Origin: Galeopsis tetrahit
Taxonomy: Eukaryota; Streptophyta; Magnoliopsida; Lamiales; Lamiaceae
Reading direction: 5' to 3'
Assembly (NCBI GenBank): GCA_963675135.1
Contig: OY776121.1
Location: 59,479,265-59,543,264 of the forward strand
Length of the DNA: 64,000 nucleotides
Under the pieces are notes generated by a model that was given only the letters and a program-made list of their open reading frames with translations, searched no databases and was not told where the DNA came from. The translations under genes were made by a program, and so were the position numbers. This document shows positions 50,450 to 61,639 of this stretch, piece by piece (position 1 is the first letter of the stretch; each line of letters opens with the position of its first letter).

Positions 50450-51189
50450 GTAAAAATGATGAAATTCTGAGGAGTGCATCATAATTCATATCCAAACATA
50501 ACTTGCCACTAAAGGTAAGTAAAGACCTCATAAACCAAACACCACATTTCATTAAAGAAAAAGTTATGTAATCTTTTATTATATCTCAAGCTATAGGGTG
50601 TAAGTGACGAGCCGTTCTACTCATACTCGATTCGAGAAAAAAAAATTAAAATCGACTTGAATGTAATTTTGTCGAGCTCAAGCTCAAAGTCTCAAACTAC
50701 TAAAGTAGTCATCGAGCTTGAGTTCGACTTGACATAATTTTACATTTTTACCTCTGATATGTTAATTATATAAAAATATATGTAATTATAAATAAAATAA
50801 AATATTTAATTAATGTTATTTAAGTTATCGAGTTGAAATCGAATATTTTAAAATTTTCCTTGAATCATGTTTGAGTTAAAAAAAAAATTAATCGAATTTG
50901 AGTCGAGTTTTAAATTTTTAATTAAGTCTTCTAGTTCAAACTTGACACTATTTAACTTGACTTGACACACTTACACTGCAATCACGAAAGTACTATAAAT
51001 TGTTTCTACATATAAGTGGTTATTTGTCCACACTTTAGTAAGTGCATTTCAGTTTTTTAAGGAAAAAATAGGTGGTATAGTGGTATTAAGCGAGTTAAAA
51101 ATATATTGTTGAAAAATTAGGAATTATTAGATGTTGAGCATCATCTTAAAATATGTTATTTTAGTATTGATTGTTTCTATTCTTAGAGA
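50450..51189. other. AT-rich intergenic sequence with decayed MITE
   Basis: Between about 50598 and 50985 there are ACTCGA/CGAGCTTGAG motifs. Outer sequences AGGGTGTAAGTG (left) and CACTTACACT-like (right) form an inverted pair, suggesting another old hAT-type MITE. No target duplication was found. Nothing else is recognisable. Confidence 0.35.
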
Positions 51190-51537
51190 TCTAACCTTAT
51201 ATACTAATTCTGAATCATTTCAATTCTCATTATTTTCTGTTTTCCTAATTTTATAGAATTTTTTATTTTTTTTTCTATTTTATTTTGTTTAACCGTTTCT
51301 TTTTCTCATCTTTCTCTCTCTTCTTCAACTATAATTTTTAAAATTATTTTTCTTTCTTATCCATTCTCTCTCTTCTTCACTTCTTCTTCCCATTTAAGTT
51401 TTTTAATTATAATTATAATTTTTAATTATGCATTTTTTAAAGTATTTTTAATTTTTCTTTTCATCGTTTTTTCATTTTATTTACTAAATATTATTTATTT
51501 TATCATCCCGCGCGGGGGTTTTGGGGTTTTGTACTAG
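51190..51537. mobile_element. Possible short non-autonomous Helitron
   Basis: The right end has the Helitron signature: a GC hairpin (CCCGCGCGGG, about 51508-51517), then 16 bases, then CTAG at 51534-51537 followed by T. A possible left end is TCTAACCTTATATACTAATT at 51190 preceded by A. That gives insertion between A and T, as Helitrons do. The interior is AT- and CT-rich. The right end is the stronger evidence; the left end is a guess. Confidence 0.4.
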
Positions 51538-52310
51538 TTAATATATATAAACGACAATTTTTTACAAGTTCGATAAAATTCTTTCACTCTAATATCAGAG
51601 TTATACATGTCTTGACTTCAATTCCGGTCTACAAATGAGGGGTAATATAAATAATTAATTTCATACTAAAATCAAGAGAAGACTTTGTGCAACTAACGCA
51701 ATAAAAAAATATCATATATATTCTCTACTTATAAAAATTAAATCATTTTTTAGAAAGTTTAAAATAGATATGGCTTACTGCAGATGATCACATGCAAAAT
51801 CTGCAGCACCACGCTGTAACTGGGTCTGGAAAGTCGATTATATTTATTTTATACAGTTGGCAGTGGCACTCTGACTCACAATTAATTAATTAAGAAAAAA
51901 TATGAAGTTGCACAAACCAGACAAAACTGCATTTGCTTTGCTTTCCCACACTATCAAATCAAAATCTTAAATTAATTTCCACTTTGGAAAAAAAGAAAAA
52001 AGTGTACCACTATGGAGTATATCTAAAACAACTTTATATGATTAAAGACAAACGTGACTATATTAAGATATACTCGGAATTAATTTGCAATTTCCATGTT
52101 TCATTTCAGTATAATGGAGATATTTAAGTAATTAATTCCATATTATGTATTGAAATTAATTAAAAACAGAATTACATTCTATTTGGAAGAAAGATTTGTA
52201 TCATATTAAGTGCATGAAAAATGGAAGTTGTTACCGGAAGTATATATATTTGATACCATCACGTCTTTCTTAAATAATATGGCAACATTTGCATGATTAA
52301 TTCTTATATA
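51538..52310. other. AT-rich intergenic sequence
   Basis: About 770 bp. I see no gene, RNA gene or repeat border that can be supported. Confidence 0.5.
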
Positions 52311-52550
52311 CTCTCTCTATTCCACAATTGTTTACACATTTTTCTTGTTCGTCTTTAAAAAGGAAACTCCTTTATAAATCGTTTTCACAATATTCACATA
52401 TTTATATTACAAAATAGCATTACTTTTACACTTATTTCAATCACTCTCTTCACTTTATTCATTTAACTTTACAAAATTATTTTTCAACCCTTTATTCATT
52501 ACATTTTTTTCTTAAAAAGTGTGTTCATTTTGTGATGCAAACACTTAGTT
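52311..52550. mobile_element. Decayed Stowaway-like MITE
   Basis: It starts with CTCTCTCTATTCCACAATTG after a TA (52309-52310), the typical start of plant Stowaway-type MITEs. The right end has the partial inverted match TGTGTTCATTTTGTG before the terminal bases diverge. It lies about 350 bp upstream of the protease gene. Confidence 0.45.
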
Positions 52551-52896
52551 CATGTTTGATAGCTAAATCTAATTAGACTAAAATTAAAATGATATACTTT
52601 ATAGATTTTAAAGTATAATTTACTTATAATAGCTAATCTAGAATTCTACTTTATCAAATCATAATCAATTACATTTGTAAGTATAAATCAAAATAACTTA
52701 CATTTAAAAAACATTAAAATTTAAAATAGAATTTGGAGTCGGTGGATAAAATAACCGTGTTTCCTAATTAAATATTAGAGTCTAATTTGAAAAAGTTATA
52801 CATCTACACGGCAAGAGCTACATTTCACACACAGTTGGCAATATATCACATCTTTAAATACCCATTGAATTGAAGCAAAATTAGCACAACAAAAAC
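52551..52896 (+). promoter_or_regulatory. Probable promoter of the aspartyl protease gene
   Basis: AT-rich sequence upstream of the start codon. CTTTAAATACCC (about 52852-52863) is a likely TATA box, roughly 35-45 bp before the start codon, implying a very short 5' UTR. The downstream paralog has CTATAAATACCC at a comparable distance. Confidence 0.5.
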
Positions 52897-55624
52897 ATGA
52901 AGAACTACACTAGTACTCTAATTCTCATCACTCTCTTTCTCTCAATAATTCAAGGGTCTCTTTCTCAATGTGACATTCCACATGATCATGATGCCTCAAC
53001 CCTCCAAATCATGCATGCTAGCCATCCATGTTCCCCATTCGCCTCCAAATCACCTCTCCCAATCGAACACACTTTGCACCAAATGCACTCCAACGACAGG
53101 ATGAGGTTCCGATTCTTGCAATCGGAACGGCCCATCGCCCCCATAGCCTACGGCTCGTCCATCACTCAAAATCCGACCTACATTGTCCGGGCCAGCATTG
53201 GAACTCCTGGCCAAACGATGCTCATGGCAATCGACGCGGGCAACGACGCGGCCTGGATCCCGTGTACAGGCTGCGTGGGCTGCTCCTCCACCACTTTTGA
53301 TTCCTCCAAGTCCTCCACCTTCAAGCCCGTGCCATGCGGTTCTCCACAGTGTAATCAGGTCATTACCAGCTACCTATATAATTTATTTTGTTTTATACTA
53401 CATGATATTATTAATCTTTTGTGATATTTTATCATATTGCTTTTTAAAGTTGTGTGCTTTTGCATTTTAATCTGCTTAATTGTGAATGATGATAATTTTT
53501 TTAAGTATGATATATATGTCTGACTAATCTAGGAGTCAATCTCACTATAATTGTGAGTGATGATAATTAAATTGATGCTATATATGATGAGTGTTTTTAT
53601 GATATATATATATAAATATATATATATAACTTTCGTGGGAGGTACAGAAAAAGAGGGTAGAAAAGACAAAAAGAAATGAGAATGAGAGAAAAAATAAAGA
53701 AAGTACTATAGTGAATTTTAACAAATAAATTAAAAAATATGGAGTACAAATTTTAGATTGTGACGAATTTAAAAGGAAAGTGTAAACCTTAAAAGAATGA
53801 TGAAGGAAGTATATTTTTTTAATTTGCTTGAATTACTACTAAGTGGAATGATTAACAGATCAAGAATCGATTAAATCTAGAGATACATTACTACTGATTA
53901 TTTCAATTTTGTTAGGTCGTGAATCACGCATTTTTAGTCAAATGCAACTTTCGAGGATAACCTTTTTTTTTTTTAAGGGAGATTTATATAAAATTAATTT
54001 TGGCCCTAGCTATGACTTTTTGAACTTATTCGTGTGGGTCAAGTTGGCATATTTTTTGGGGGATTGTCTTAAATTATATTGTTAATTACTACGTTTTTAC
54101 AATAAGGTTGGTGATTTATATATATAAAAGCAGATGTCAACGATGTCGTAGGGTTCATTAACGTTATTTAAAATAATGTGTCTAAATCTAAACCTATACT
54201 ATAAAACTAAATATAGAATGGATAATAATATTATTCTTGAACCTTGGTTATTTTCCCCATAAATTGATACCCCTATAATCATTTGACTTTTATTACATGA
54301 CTGACCAACAATATCCAATGTAGATGGTTCATTAATTAGTACATAGCTGAACATTATTTTATGTAAGGTTTTTTTATTTATTATTTATATTAATACTCAT
54401 GTTAGATTCTCAATCTTTACCCCCAATAAATTAATAATTAACCTTTTGTCAATCACAAATCAAACTATTTAGATAAATTCTTAAGTGAGAACTATTTAGA
54501 TAAATTCTTAAGTGAGATAGATCAAAAGATCTAAATTACACATAGTTTATCCACTAGTCAAATTACTCATTAATCTTGTCAATTTTATTAACAAGACTCT
54601 CATATAATTTTAAAGCGCGTGAACTAATTAATCGACATAAAAAAAAAATTCAGGTACCTGCCAACCCGAGCTGCGGAGGCACCACTTGCGGCTTTAACAT
54701 GTCCTACGGCGGCTCCTCCTTCTCCGCCAACGTCGTCCAAGATACGATCGCCCTCGCGGCGGACCCCATCACCGGCTACACCTTCAGCTGCATCAAGAGT
54801 GTCACCGGCACCTCCCTACCGCCACAAGGCTTGTTGGGCCTGGGCCGAGGCCCATTATCTCTGTTATCCCAAACTTCCAAGGTGTACCAGTCCACATTCT
54901 CCTACTGCCTACCCAATTTCGGATCTGCCAACTTTAGTGGATCACTGAAATTGGGGCCCAAATACCAGCCCGTTAACATAAAATGCACCCAATTGCTTAA
55001 GAATCCAAGAAGATCCTCCCTTTACTATGTGAATCTCGAAGCTATTAGAGTTGGAGGACAGGTTGTCAATATCCCTTCAACTGCTTTTGCTTTTGATCCC
55101 AACACTGGTGGTGGCACTGTCATTGATTCTGGTAAATTTTCTATTTTTTTTTTACCTTAATCAATTTCTCAAGTGAAAATTATGTTCACTAAAAGTATGT
55201 TCAGTTCAATTTTTCGTTTACTATATTATATGACTCTTGAGCTTATAATAATACTTCAACTTGATCAGGTTCTATGTTCACGAGGCTCGTGAAGCCCGCG
55301 TACACAGCTGTGCGAGACGAGCTGCGACGTCGGATGGGGAATGCCACAGTGACGTCGTTGGGCGGCTTCGACACGTGCTACAACGTGCCGATCGTGGTCC
55401 CCACCATAACGTTCATGTACACAGGAATGAACGTGACATTGGAGCAGGAAAACTTCCTGATCCGCAGCTCCTCCAGCGGCACGTCCTGCCTGGCCATGGC
55501 GGCGTCTCCGGATAACGTGAACTCCGTTTTGAACATAATCGCCGCCTTCCAGCAGCAGAACCACCGCATCCTTATCGACGAGCCTAAATCCAGGCTCTGT
55601 GTGGCCCGTGAACCCTGCAGCTAG
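52897..55624 (+). CDS. Secreted pepsin-like aspartyl protease (A1 family, At3g54400-like)
   Basis: Three exons, 52897-53358, 54654-55131 and 55269-55624, with GT-AG introns, give 431 residues. Residues 1-23 are a signal peptide (LILITLFLSIIQGSLS). A short prosegment with CSPF follows, then the A1 domain with many paired cysteines. The first catalytic motif is at Asp113 (AIDAGNDAAWIPC) and the second at Asp312 (VIDSG). PQGLLGLGRGPLSL, FSYCLP and NPRRSSLYYVNL mark the nepenthesin-like plant group that includes At3g54400 and AED3. These act in the cell wall or apoplast. The first motif is D-A-G where pepsins have D-T/S-G, which may alter activity. Intron 1 is long (1,295 bp). Gene structure is inferred from splice consensus and family similarity. 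Confidence 0.9.
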
Positions 55625-56763
55625 ATCACAAAATTAGGATTCACAATAACTTCATCATTTTAAATTAGAAGACCATGGTACTGTTTTTGCTTTTGATTTT
55701 TCTATCAAAAATGATCTTTTGTCAAATTATTTCGTTTTTAAATATGAAATTAGTGTCAATTGTTGGTGTTATTTTTGTTTAGATTAATGTTTAGTATGAA
55801 ATTAAACAGGAATTGGGCTAAATTGAGGACCTTAAACTATAGTCTGGATGAGAATTTTATAAAACCAATTCGTGTTTGAACTAGAGATCTTAATTAGACA
55901 AGTACCTCCTCTCTACCATAAAAGTTTGGGGATCTTATACACAAAGTTTAAGAAAAAAAAAATGTAATTATTAGGGTGTTGATGAAAAAATTTTAATTTT
56001 TTTTTATATAAAGTAAAAAAAAATAAAAAATTGAAGTGAACATACGGTGAACCCTAAAATAGAGCATGACAATTAAAATGGGCTAATTTCGTTAGATCAG
56101 TCTGCCTCACCATAAAAAATGGAGTAATAGATTGGGCTCAGTTTTTCTCAATCCGCTATAAGGCAGACCTACATGGACCGCTCTGTTTGGGCCGCGAGTT
56201 TTGACGGATTGGGGGCGAGTCAGCCCGCCTTTTTTATTTTAAATAAGAAGAAAGTAATATTATTATTCCATTATTATAATTTGTTTAACATTATAAAAAA
56301 ATAACAAAAACTAGCCACATTTTTTAGATTTATTTAGATTTATTCGGCAACTCATAATCTAGTCGTGCATTACAATTCACAACTAAAACTTAAAAATAAA
56401 AAGCAGTCAAGCACTAGCATCACAAACTTGCGCGGCTTGTTTCAGTTCCAACGTTAGACGTGGACCTTTCAGTTATATTTTCATTGTTACATTTTAGATT
56501 AGTATAATATATTTAATAATTAACATACGAAATATTAAGACTTTTGATTTTAGAAATAAAGACGATGAATTTAATATGCAATTTTAAAAAAAAAACTTGG
56601 ATTGGCCCGTCAAAACCCGCTACCCGTCTCTTTGTGGATTGGGTTGAGGTTTTGACAGTCCACCTAACAAATGGACTGCCCGCCCCGTCAATTGACGAGC
56701 TTTTGCGGTTTTGGCCCGTCCCGCTCCATCGACTCGTCTCGACTGCTCTACCTAAAAGTAATA
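55625..56763. other. Intergenic, with decayed GC-rich MITE-like sequence
   Basis: After the 3' flank of the protease gene the sequence is AT-rich. Between about 56070 and 56750 there are GGGCCGCGAG, CCCGCC, GGCCCGTC and related pieces facing each other. They are reminiscent of the GC-rich subterminal repeats of the hAT element at 32120-33212, but much decayed. No borders can be set. Confidence 0.35.
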
Positions 56764-57011
56764 CTCCTTCCATCCATTAAATGTAGTCTCATTGGAGTGT
56801 AGGCACACGTTTTAAGAAAAAGGTAGATAAAGTAGATAAAATAAGGGTATTGTGAGGTCCATTAAAGTGGTTTTTTGTAAATAAAGTTGATGGCAAATTG
56901 AGTAATTAAATGATAATTGAAGGGTAATGGTTTCCAAAAAGTGTATGAGACTATATTTGATGGACAAAGAATATGAGGTAAATGGGACTACATAGTCTAC
57001 AACGTTGGGAG
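56764..57011. mobile_element. Stowaway-like MITE
   Basis: 248 bp between TA dinucleotides (56762-56763 and 57012-57013), with inverted ends CTCCTTCCATCCATTAAATG and CTCCCAACGTTGTAGACTAT (right end, other strand). Size, TA duplication and CTCC ends fit Tc1/mariner-type Stowaway MITEs. Confidence 0.7.
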
Positions 57012-57120
57012 TATCACATTGTAAATATATGCATATTGTAAAAGTGTAAGGATTATTTTCTATTTTGGGGTTACGCAAACTTTTTGTAATATAGACTTAA
57101 AAACAAAAGTATAAAAACTT

Positions 57121-57370
57121 TTAGAAAAAGTCTCAAATGCACACGCTTTTTTCTAATCACTTTTTTTCTTCTCCTTCATTTTTCTTTCTTTCTCTCTTTC
57201 CTCACACTGTCTTTTCTCTTCTCCTTCTTTCTCTCTCTCCCCTGTAACTCTCTTTTCCTTTCTCCTTCTTTTTCTCTCTCTTACCTGTAACGCTTTTTCT
57301 CTCTCCTTTCATCTTTCTTTCTCTCTCCCTTTTTTTTTTCTACATCTGTAACCGCAACTTATTTAACTGA
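57121..57370 (+). repeat. CT-rich tract
   Basis: About 240 bp almost purely of C and T on the plus strand, with repeated CTTTCTCTCTC blocks separated by CCTGTAAC. It looks like the CT-rich leaders of some plant transcripts, but no gene can be confirmed downstream. Confidence 0.6.
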
Positions 57371-57390
57371 AAATTTCGCCGGAGAAGACG

Positions 57391-57576
57391 ATGGATATCG
57401 CCGCGATAGAGTGTTTTCCGGCTAGAGCGAGTGAGAATATGGAGAAGACGATGGATTTCGCTGGAGAAGACGCCGCGGTAGAGATTTTTCCGGCTAGAGC
57501 GAGGGAGAATATGGAGATGACGATGGATTTCGCCGGAGAAGACGATGGATATCGCCGTGGTAGAGTGTTTTCCTGA
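57391..57576 (+). repeat. Tandem repeat giving a 61-codon ORF
   Basis: A ~72-bp unit (GGCTAGAGCGAG, GAGAATATGGAGA, GATGGATTTCGC) occurs about 2.5 times and stays open, reading FPARASENMEKTMDFAGED then a near copy. It follows the CT-rich tract. The ORF probably reflects the repeat period, not a gene. No homology is recognised. Confidence 0.5.
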
Positions 57577-57675
57577 ACAGTAGTGGAAGACATCGGTGGT
57601 TGTGGGGGCTCCACGTTTGGTGTTAGGAGGCTGAAGAAAAAGACTGTAATTTTTGGTAATTTTGTTAGTTTTGAT

Positions 57676-58055
57676 TTATTATTGAAAAGTGGAAAATTTA
57701 TTATTGAAAAGTGGGAATTTTTGTTATTGAAAAGTGGTAGATATTTTAACTAAAAAGTGTAATTTTTATTATTGAAAAGTGGTAGATATTTTAACTGAAA
57801 AGTGTAATTTTTATTATTGAAAAGTGGTAGATATTTTAACTGAAAAGTGTAATTTTTATTATTGAAAAGAGGTAGATATTTTAACTGAAAAGTGTAATTT
57901 TTATTATTAAAAAGTGGTAGATATTTTAACTGGAAAGGGTAATTTTTATTATTAAAAAGTGGTAGATATTAGTTACTGAAAAGTGGTAAATATTTTAACT
58001 GAAAAGTATAATTTTTATTATTGAAAAGTGGTAGATACTATTATTGAAAAATATT
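57676..58055. repeat. AT-rich minisatellite, ~47-bp unit
   Basis: About seven to eight degenerate copies of TTATTATTGAAAAGTGGTAG followed by ATATTTTAACTGAAAAGTGT. The inner copies are the most alike and the outer ones shortened or changed, as expected for unequal exchange. Confidence 0.85.
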
Positions 58056-59970
58056 AATTTTTGTAATAATTATAGTGTTAAAATTATTTTAATTAAAAAA
58101 ATGATAATTTAGGTTACAAGGTTTCGAATCTGTAATCTCAAACTTGTCTTGGATTGTTGTAACCACTAGACCAACATTTACCTTATTGCTTGTTTTTTTT
58201 TTCTGAGTTGATAACCTGTTAGACCTATGCATTAGTGTGCACATGCACGGAGACCAACTCAAACTTTTATGGGGGCGTAGGGAGTATAAAAAAAATGTTA
58301 AATACAGATATTCATTCGATGATATTATTATCGTAACGAATGACAATTCATTCTACATTTTTTACGGATTTTTGACTATATGGGCCTTCACCATAACCTG
58401 AATCCTAGAGATTTTTCAATATTATGTCGGTCAATTTTTTTACTAACAATTTTTTTTTTTTTTACTATTCCAATTCGTTCAACAACAATTTTCATATATT
58501 TTTTTTTATATTACCAGTAAATGTTTAGCATAAAAGAATATTCTATATATATATATATATATAGGATGAAATCTCACATATATACAAGCATTATACATTT
58601 ATAATTAATTCGAATGGTTGGAACACTCTCGATCTCCTTTTACCTTTTTGTTATCAAGTTTGTGTTACCATTTGCAGAAAGCATATATTTGATTCTACAG
58701 TACAATAAAAATGATTTATTTAATTAAAAAACTTTTCCAAACCAGCTCTTACATGTGCTCACTCCCATAAATCAATCCAAGATTTGTATAGCCCTTGTCA
58801 TTTTATTGCTTGCCATTATTCACTTAAAATCTATCTATAAATCAATATTCTTAGTTTCAATCACACACAAATTTTAAAAAAAAATGACAACCAATACAAT
58901 TATATTTAGTCTTTATGAAAAATTAAAGCTAAACATATTTATAATATATAATTATATGGACATTTTCGATGATCTTTTAATTTATACAACAATTAAGTAA
59001 GTTTAAAGTTGAATGTGGTTATTTTTTATATTGCACATGCAATAGTCACAAGACTTGCATTTTAATAGCTCGACATCCACTGTATATCATGTGTATATTT
59101 TTTGTAAGTGTATGTCAATATCATATCATATATAAAATATAATATCTCTAATCATGATTTAACTAGGCATGCTGTGCTTGCCACGAACTGAAGCATGCCA
59201 TCATCATATCACAAAATGCCATATTTTAATAAATGTAATGTAAGGAGATGTGTATGTCGGTATGATACCAAAATATGGAAATATATCTTCTTTGCACCGG
59301 TTTTAAAAAATATAGTATTAATATGGTATTGTATTAGTAAAGAAAAGAAAAGAGAAGTAAAAAGATAATAAGGTGTTGACATTTTAAAAATATGTCAATT
59401 AAATGGAAAAAAATATATATAATTATTTAATTACAAAACAACAAAGGGAGTATTATGTATACATTGTTGTAACACTTCAACACACTAACTGCATCATTAG
59501 GTATAAATTTGGCTCAATTTGGATTAAAAAAAAATCAACAAAATGGTTTTTTTTAGTGAATAATAGTATAAAACAATCGAAATTAAATGTATTAATTAGT
59601 TAATGTGATGAAAAATTAAGATCTCATATGACGAAATTTTGAAAAATTAGTAGTTTTTTTTTTTTAAGTATTAACATTGTTAAACCTACAAACTAATACT
59701 ACATTCGCTCTTTTCCAAAAGGTTTACACTTTGTTTTTTGGTTGGTTTCACAATAAATTTAACATTTTTTTATTTGACAAAATTTCACGTTCTCTTTATA
59801 CATTTTTTCATTTATATATATATGTATATATATATATATATATATATACCTTTTATCTTTTTTACATTTGTCTACATTTCATTTTTTCTACATTTTTACG
59901 TCAACTACGCACTATATATTTAATATTATATTTTTTATACTAAAAGCAAGTGTAAATTTATCTAAGGGTG
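58056..59970. other. AT-rich intergenic sequence
   Basis: About 1.9 kb of AT-rich DNA with TA microsatellites near 58544-58562 and 59816-59848. A weak inverted pair (GTTTACACTTT near 59720; AAGTGTAAATTT near 59948) might be the ends of an old MITE. I see no gene. Confidence 0.45.
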
Positions 59971-59977
59971 GTGATTC

Positions 59978-61617
59978 ACGTGTTATGCAACACTAAAATA
60001 AACAACCGCAAGTGTACGGCGTCTATCGTAGCGTGATAAGCACGAGGTCGATCCCACAAGGAGGTTAAGCGTAAAAGTGTAGTTTGTTAACTAAGTTCTA
60101 TTTAGACGCGATCGATAATTTGAATGGTGTGAATTACTCTAAGATTACCTACCAAAGTGTCACAAATAAGTAATAAAAAGTAATGGAAATCGATCTACTA
60201 GCATGCGAATCAATAAAAGAAAGTAAAAACGAATGAAAATCAATTAAGAGAAGGTGGGTTCCAAGGCAATTGTACCACCTAAATATCCGTTTATGAATGT
60301 TAACTCGTTTAAATGGCCATTAAGGTTGTCGTCATATAGGGTGATCACATAAGAAGAACTAATCGATCTCTCGATACAACTAATCCAAAGGAGCAATGCA
60401 ACATAGGCTCGTATCTCTACCTCACAAACGTTACACCGCCTAAAATAGCTCCTAAGATCATTCAAATCCCTCTCCGATAATTAATCATCTCTCGAGATCA
60501 TAATAATACCGGGTTGCATGATTGCATACGATTAAATGGAATAAATCTCTCGATCTTACCCCAATTAACAATGAATTAAGCAAATCATCATGGCCAATAA
60601 CAACATGCTTTGCAATGGATAATTAAACATGCAAATAAGAGACAAACACCAATTAAAGCAAGAAATTAATCATAAACTCCAATCCAAGTATCTACAATGC
60701 CTTAGAACCACAAATTGTTTAGCTACTAACTAACATAATGAAATTACAAAATCCCAATGAAATAACTAAATAAAAAGGAAAAGAAAGAGAAAGATTAGTC
60801 TAGAATGTGGTAGAGAATTGAATTTGGGAGCTATTGCATCCTTTCTTCCTTGATTTGATGAAGAATTGAGAGAGAAATGACCAAAACACCTCCAAGTATG
60901 TGTAAATATGTGTGGATTGGGGGAGAATGGCTTGAATTTCAAGAAAGAGGGTATTTATAGTGTTGGGGTAGGGTTTGGATGACAAAATTGCAAGTTGGCC
61001 CCTCAAAAATGGAGAAATTTCGCGTTTGGCACCGAAAATGGGGCGGCCCGGCCGGGTGAGGAAGTGGCCCGGCCGGGTGGAGTGTTGATCGACCAAGCAT
61101 GGAAACAGGGGCAGGTTGGCCCGGCCGGGCGAGTGGTGCCGCCCGGCCGGGCGGAAGGTTCGTAAGTGAGGCAGTGGTTTGGCCGCCCGGCCGGGCGAGT
61201 GATGCCGCCCAGCCGGGCCGAAGTTTCGACTTAGCCAGATTTCTGTTGCTCGGCCGCCCGGCCGGGCGGGTGATGTGGCCCGGCCGGGCCAATGTTTCGT
61301 CTTGGCTCCGTCTTCGTTTTCGTCCTCCAACTTCGTCCCTCCATTTCTTGAGCTTCCGACCTCCGATCGACCCGATTCTTTTGGCTATTCCACTCCATTT
61401 TTCGAGCCGGATCCAATGGTGCACTCCTCCTTCCGGTACGATCACTTGTGGTATGTGTTTTGCTCCATATTTCATCGTATTTCCTACAAAATCGACAAAA
61501 CACAACCTTTCTCTCATTTCGGCTCAAACAATCATAATCAATGCATAAATCAATGAAATCCACATCAAAACATGCTTCACATGTGGCTCTAAAACGTGTA
61601 AATTCCAGCCGAATCAA
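59978..61617 (-). mobile_element. LTR-like segment of an unassigned retroelement
   Basis: Near the left end, CCGCAAGTGTACGGCGTC…AGGTCGATCCCACAAGGAGG is a sequence type that recurs in the LTR regions of plant LTR retrotransposons. If the ends are TGATTCGGC (minus strand, 61617) and …GTGTTGCA (59978), it is a ~1.6-kb solo LTR. No matching 5-bp duplication was found and no gag-pol is present, so both the borders and the class are uncertain. It contains the GC-rich palindrome cluster at 61034-61292. Confidence 0.4.
61034..61292. repeat. Cluster of GC palindromes CCCGGCCGGG
   Basis: Seven perfect copies of the self-complementary decamer CCCGGCCGGG and one variant (CCCAGCCGGG) occur in about 260 bp. 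Spacing is roughly 26-60 bp with related spacer text (GCGAGTGGTGCCG, GAAGTTTCG). The tract is strongly GC-rich inside AT-rich surroundings. The overlapping ORFs on both strands come from the composition and are not genes. Confidence 0.85.
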
Positions 61618-61639
61618 GCGGAGGGAGTAAAAAATTTCA

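Noticed and set aside
55261..55564. ORFs of 84 and 99 codons on either strand within exon 3 of the protease
   Set aside because: Alternate-frame shadows of a GC-rich exon whose correct frame continues the A1 protease domain.
60800..61617. Pro/Arg/Gly-rich ORFs on both strands (up to 192 codons)
   Set aside because: Open only because the CCCGGCCGGG cluster lacks stop codons in all frames; no similarity to known proteins.
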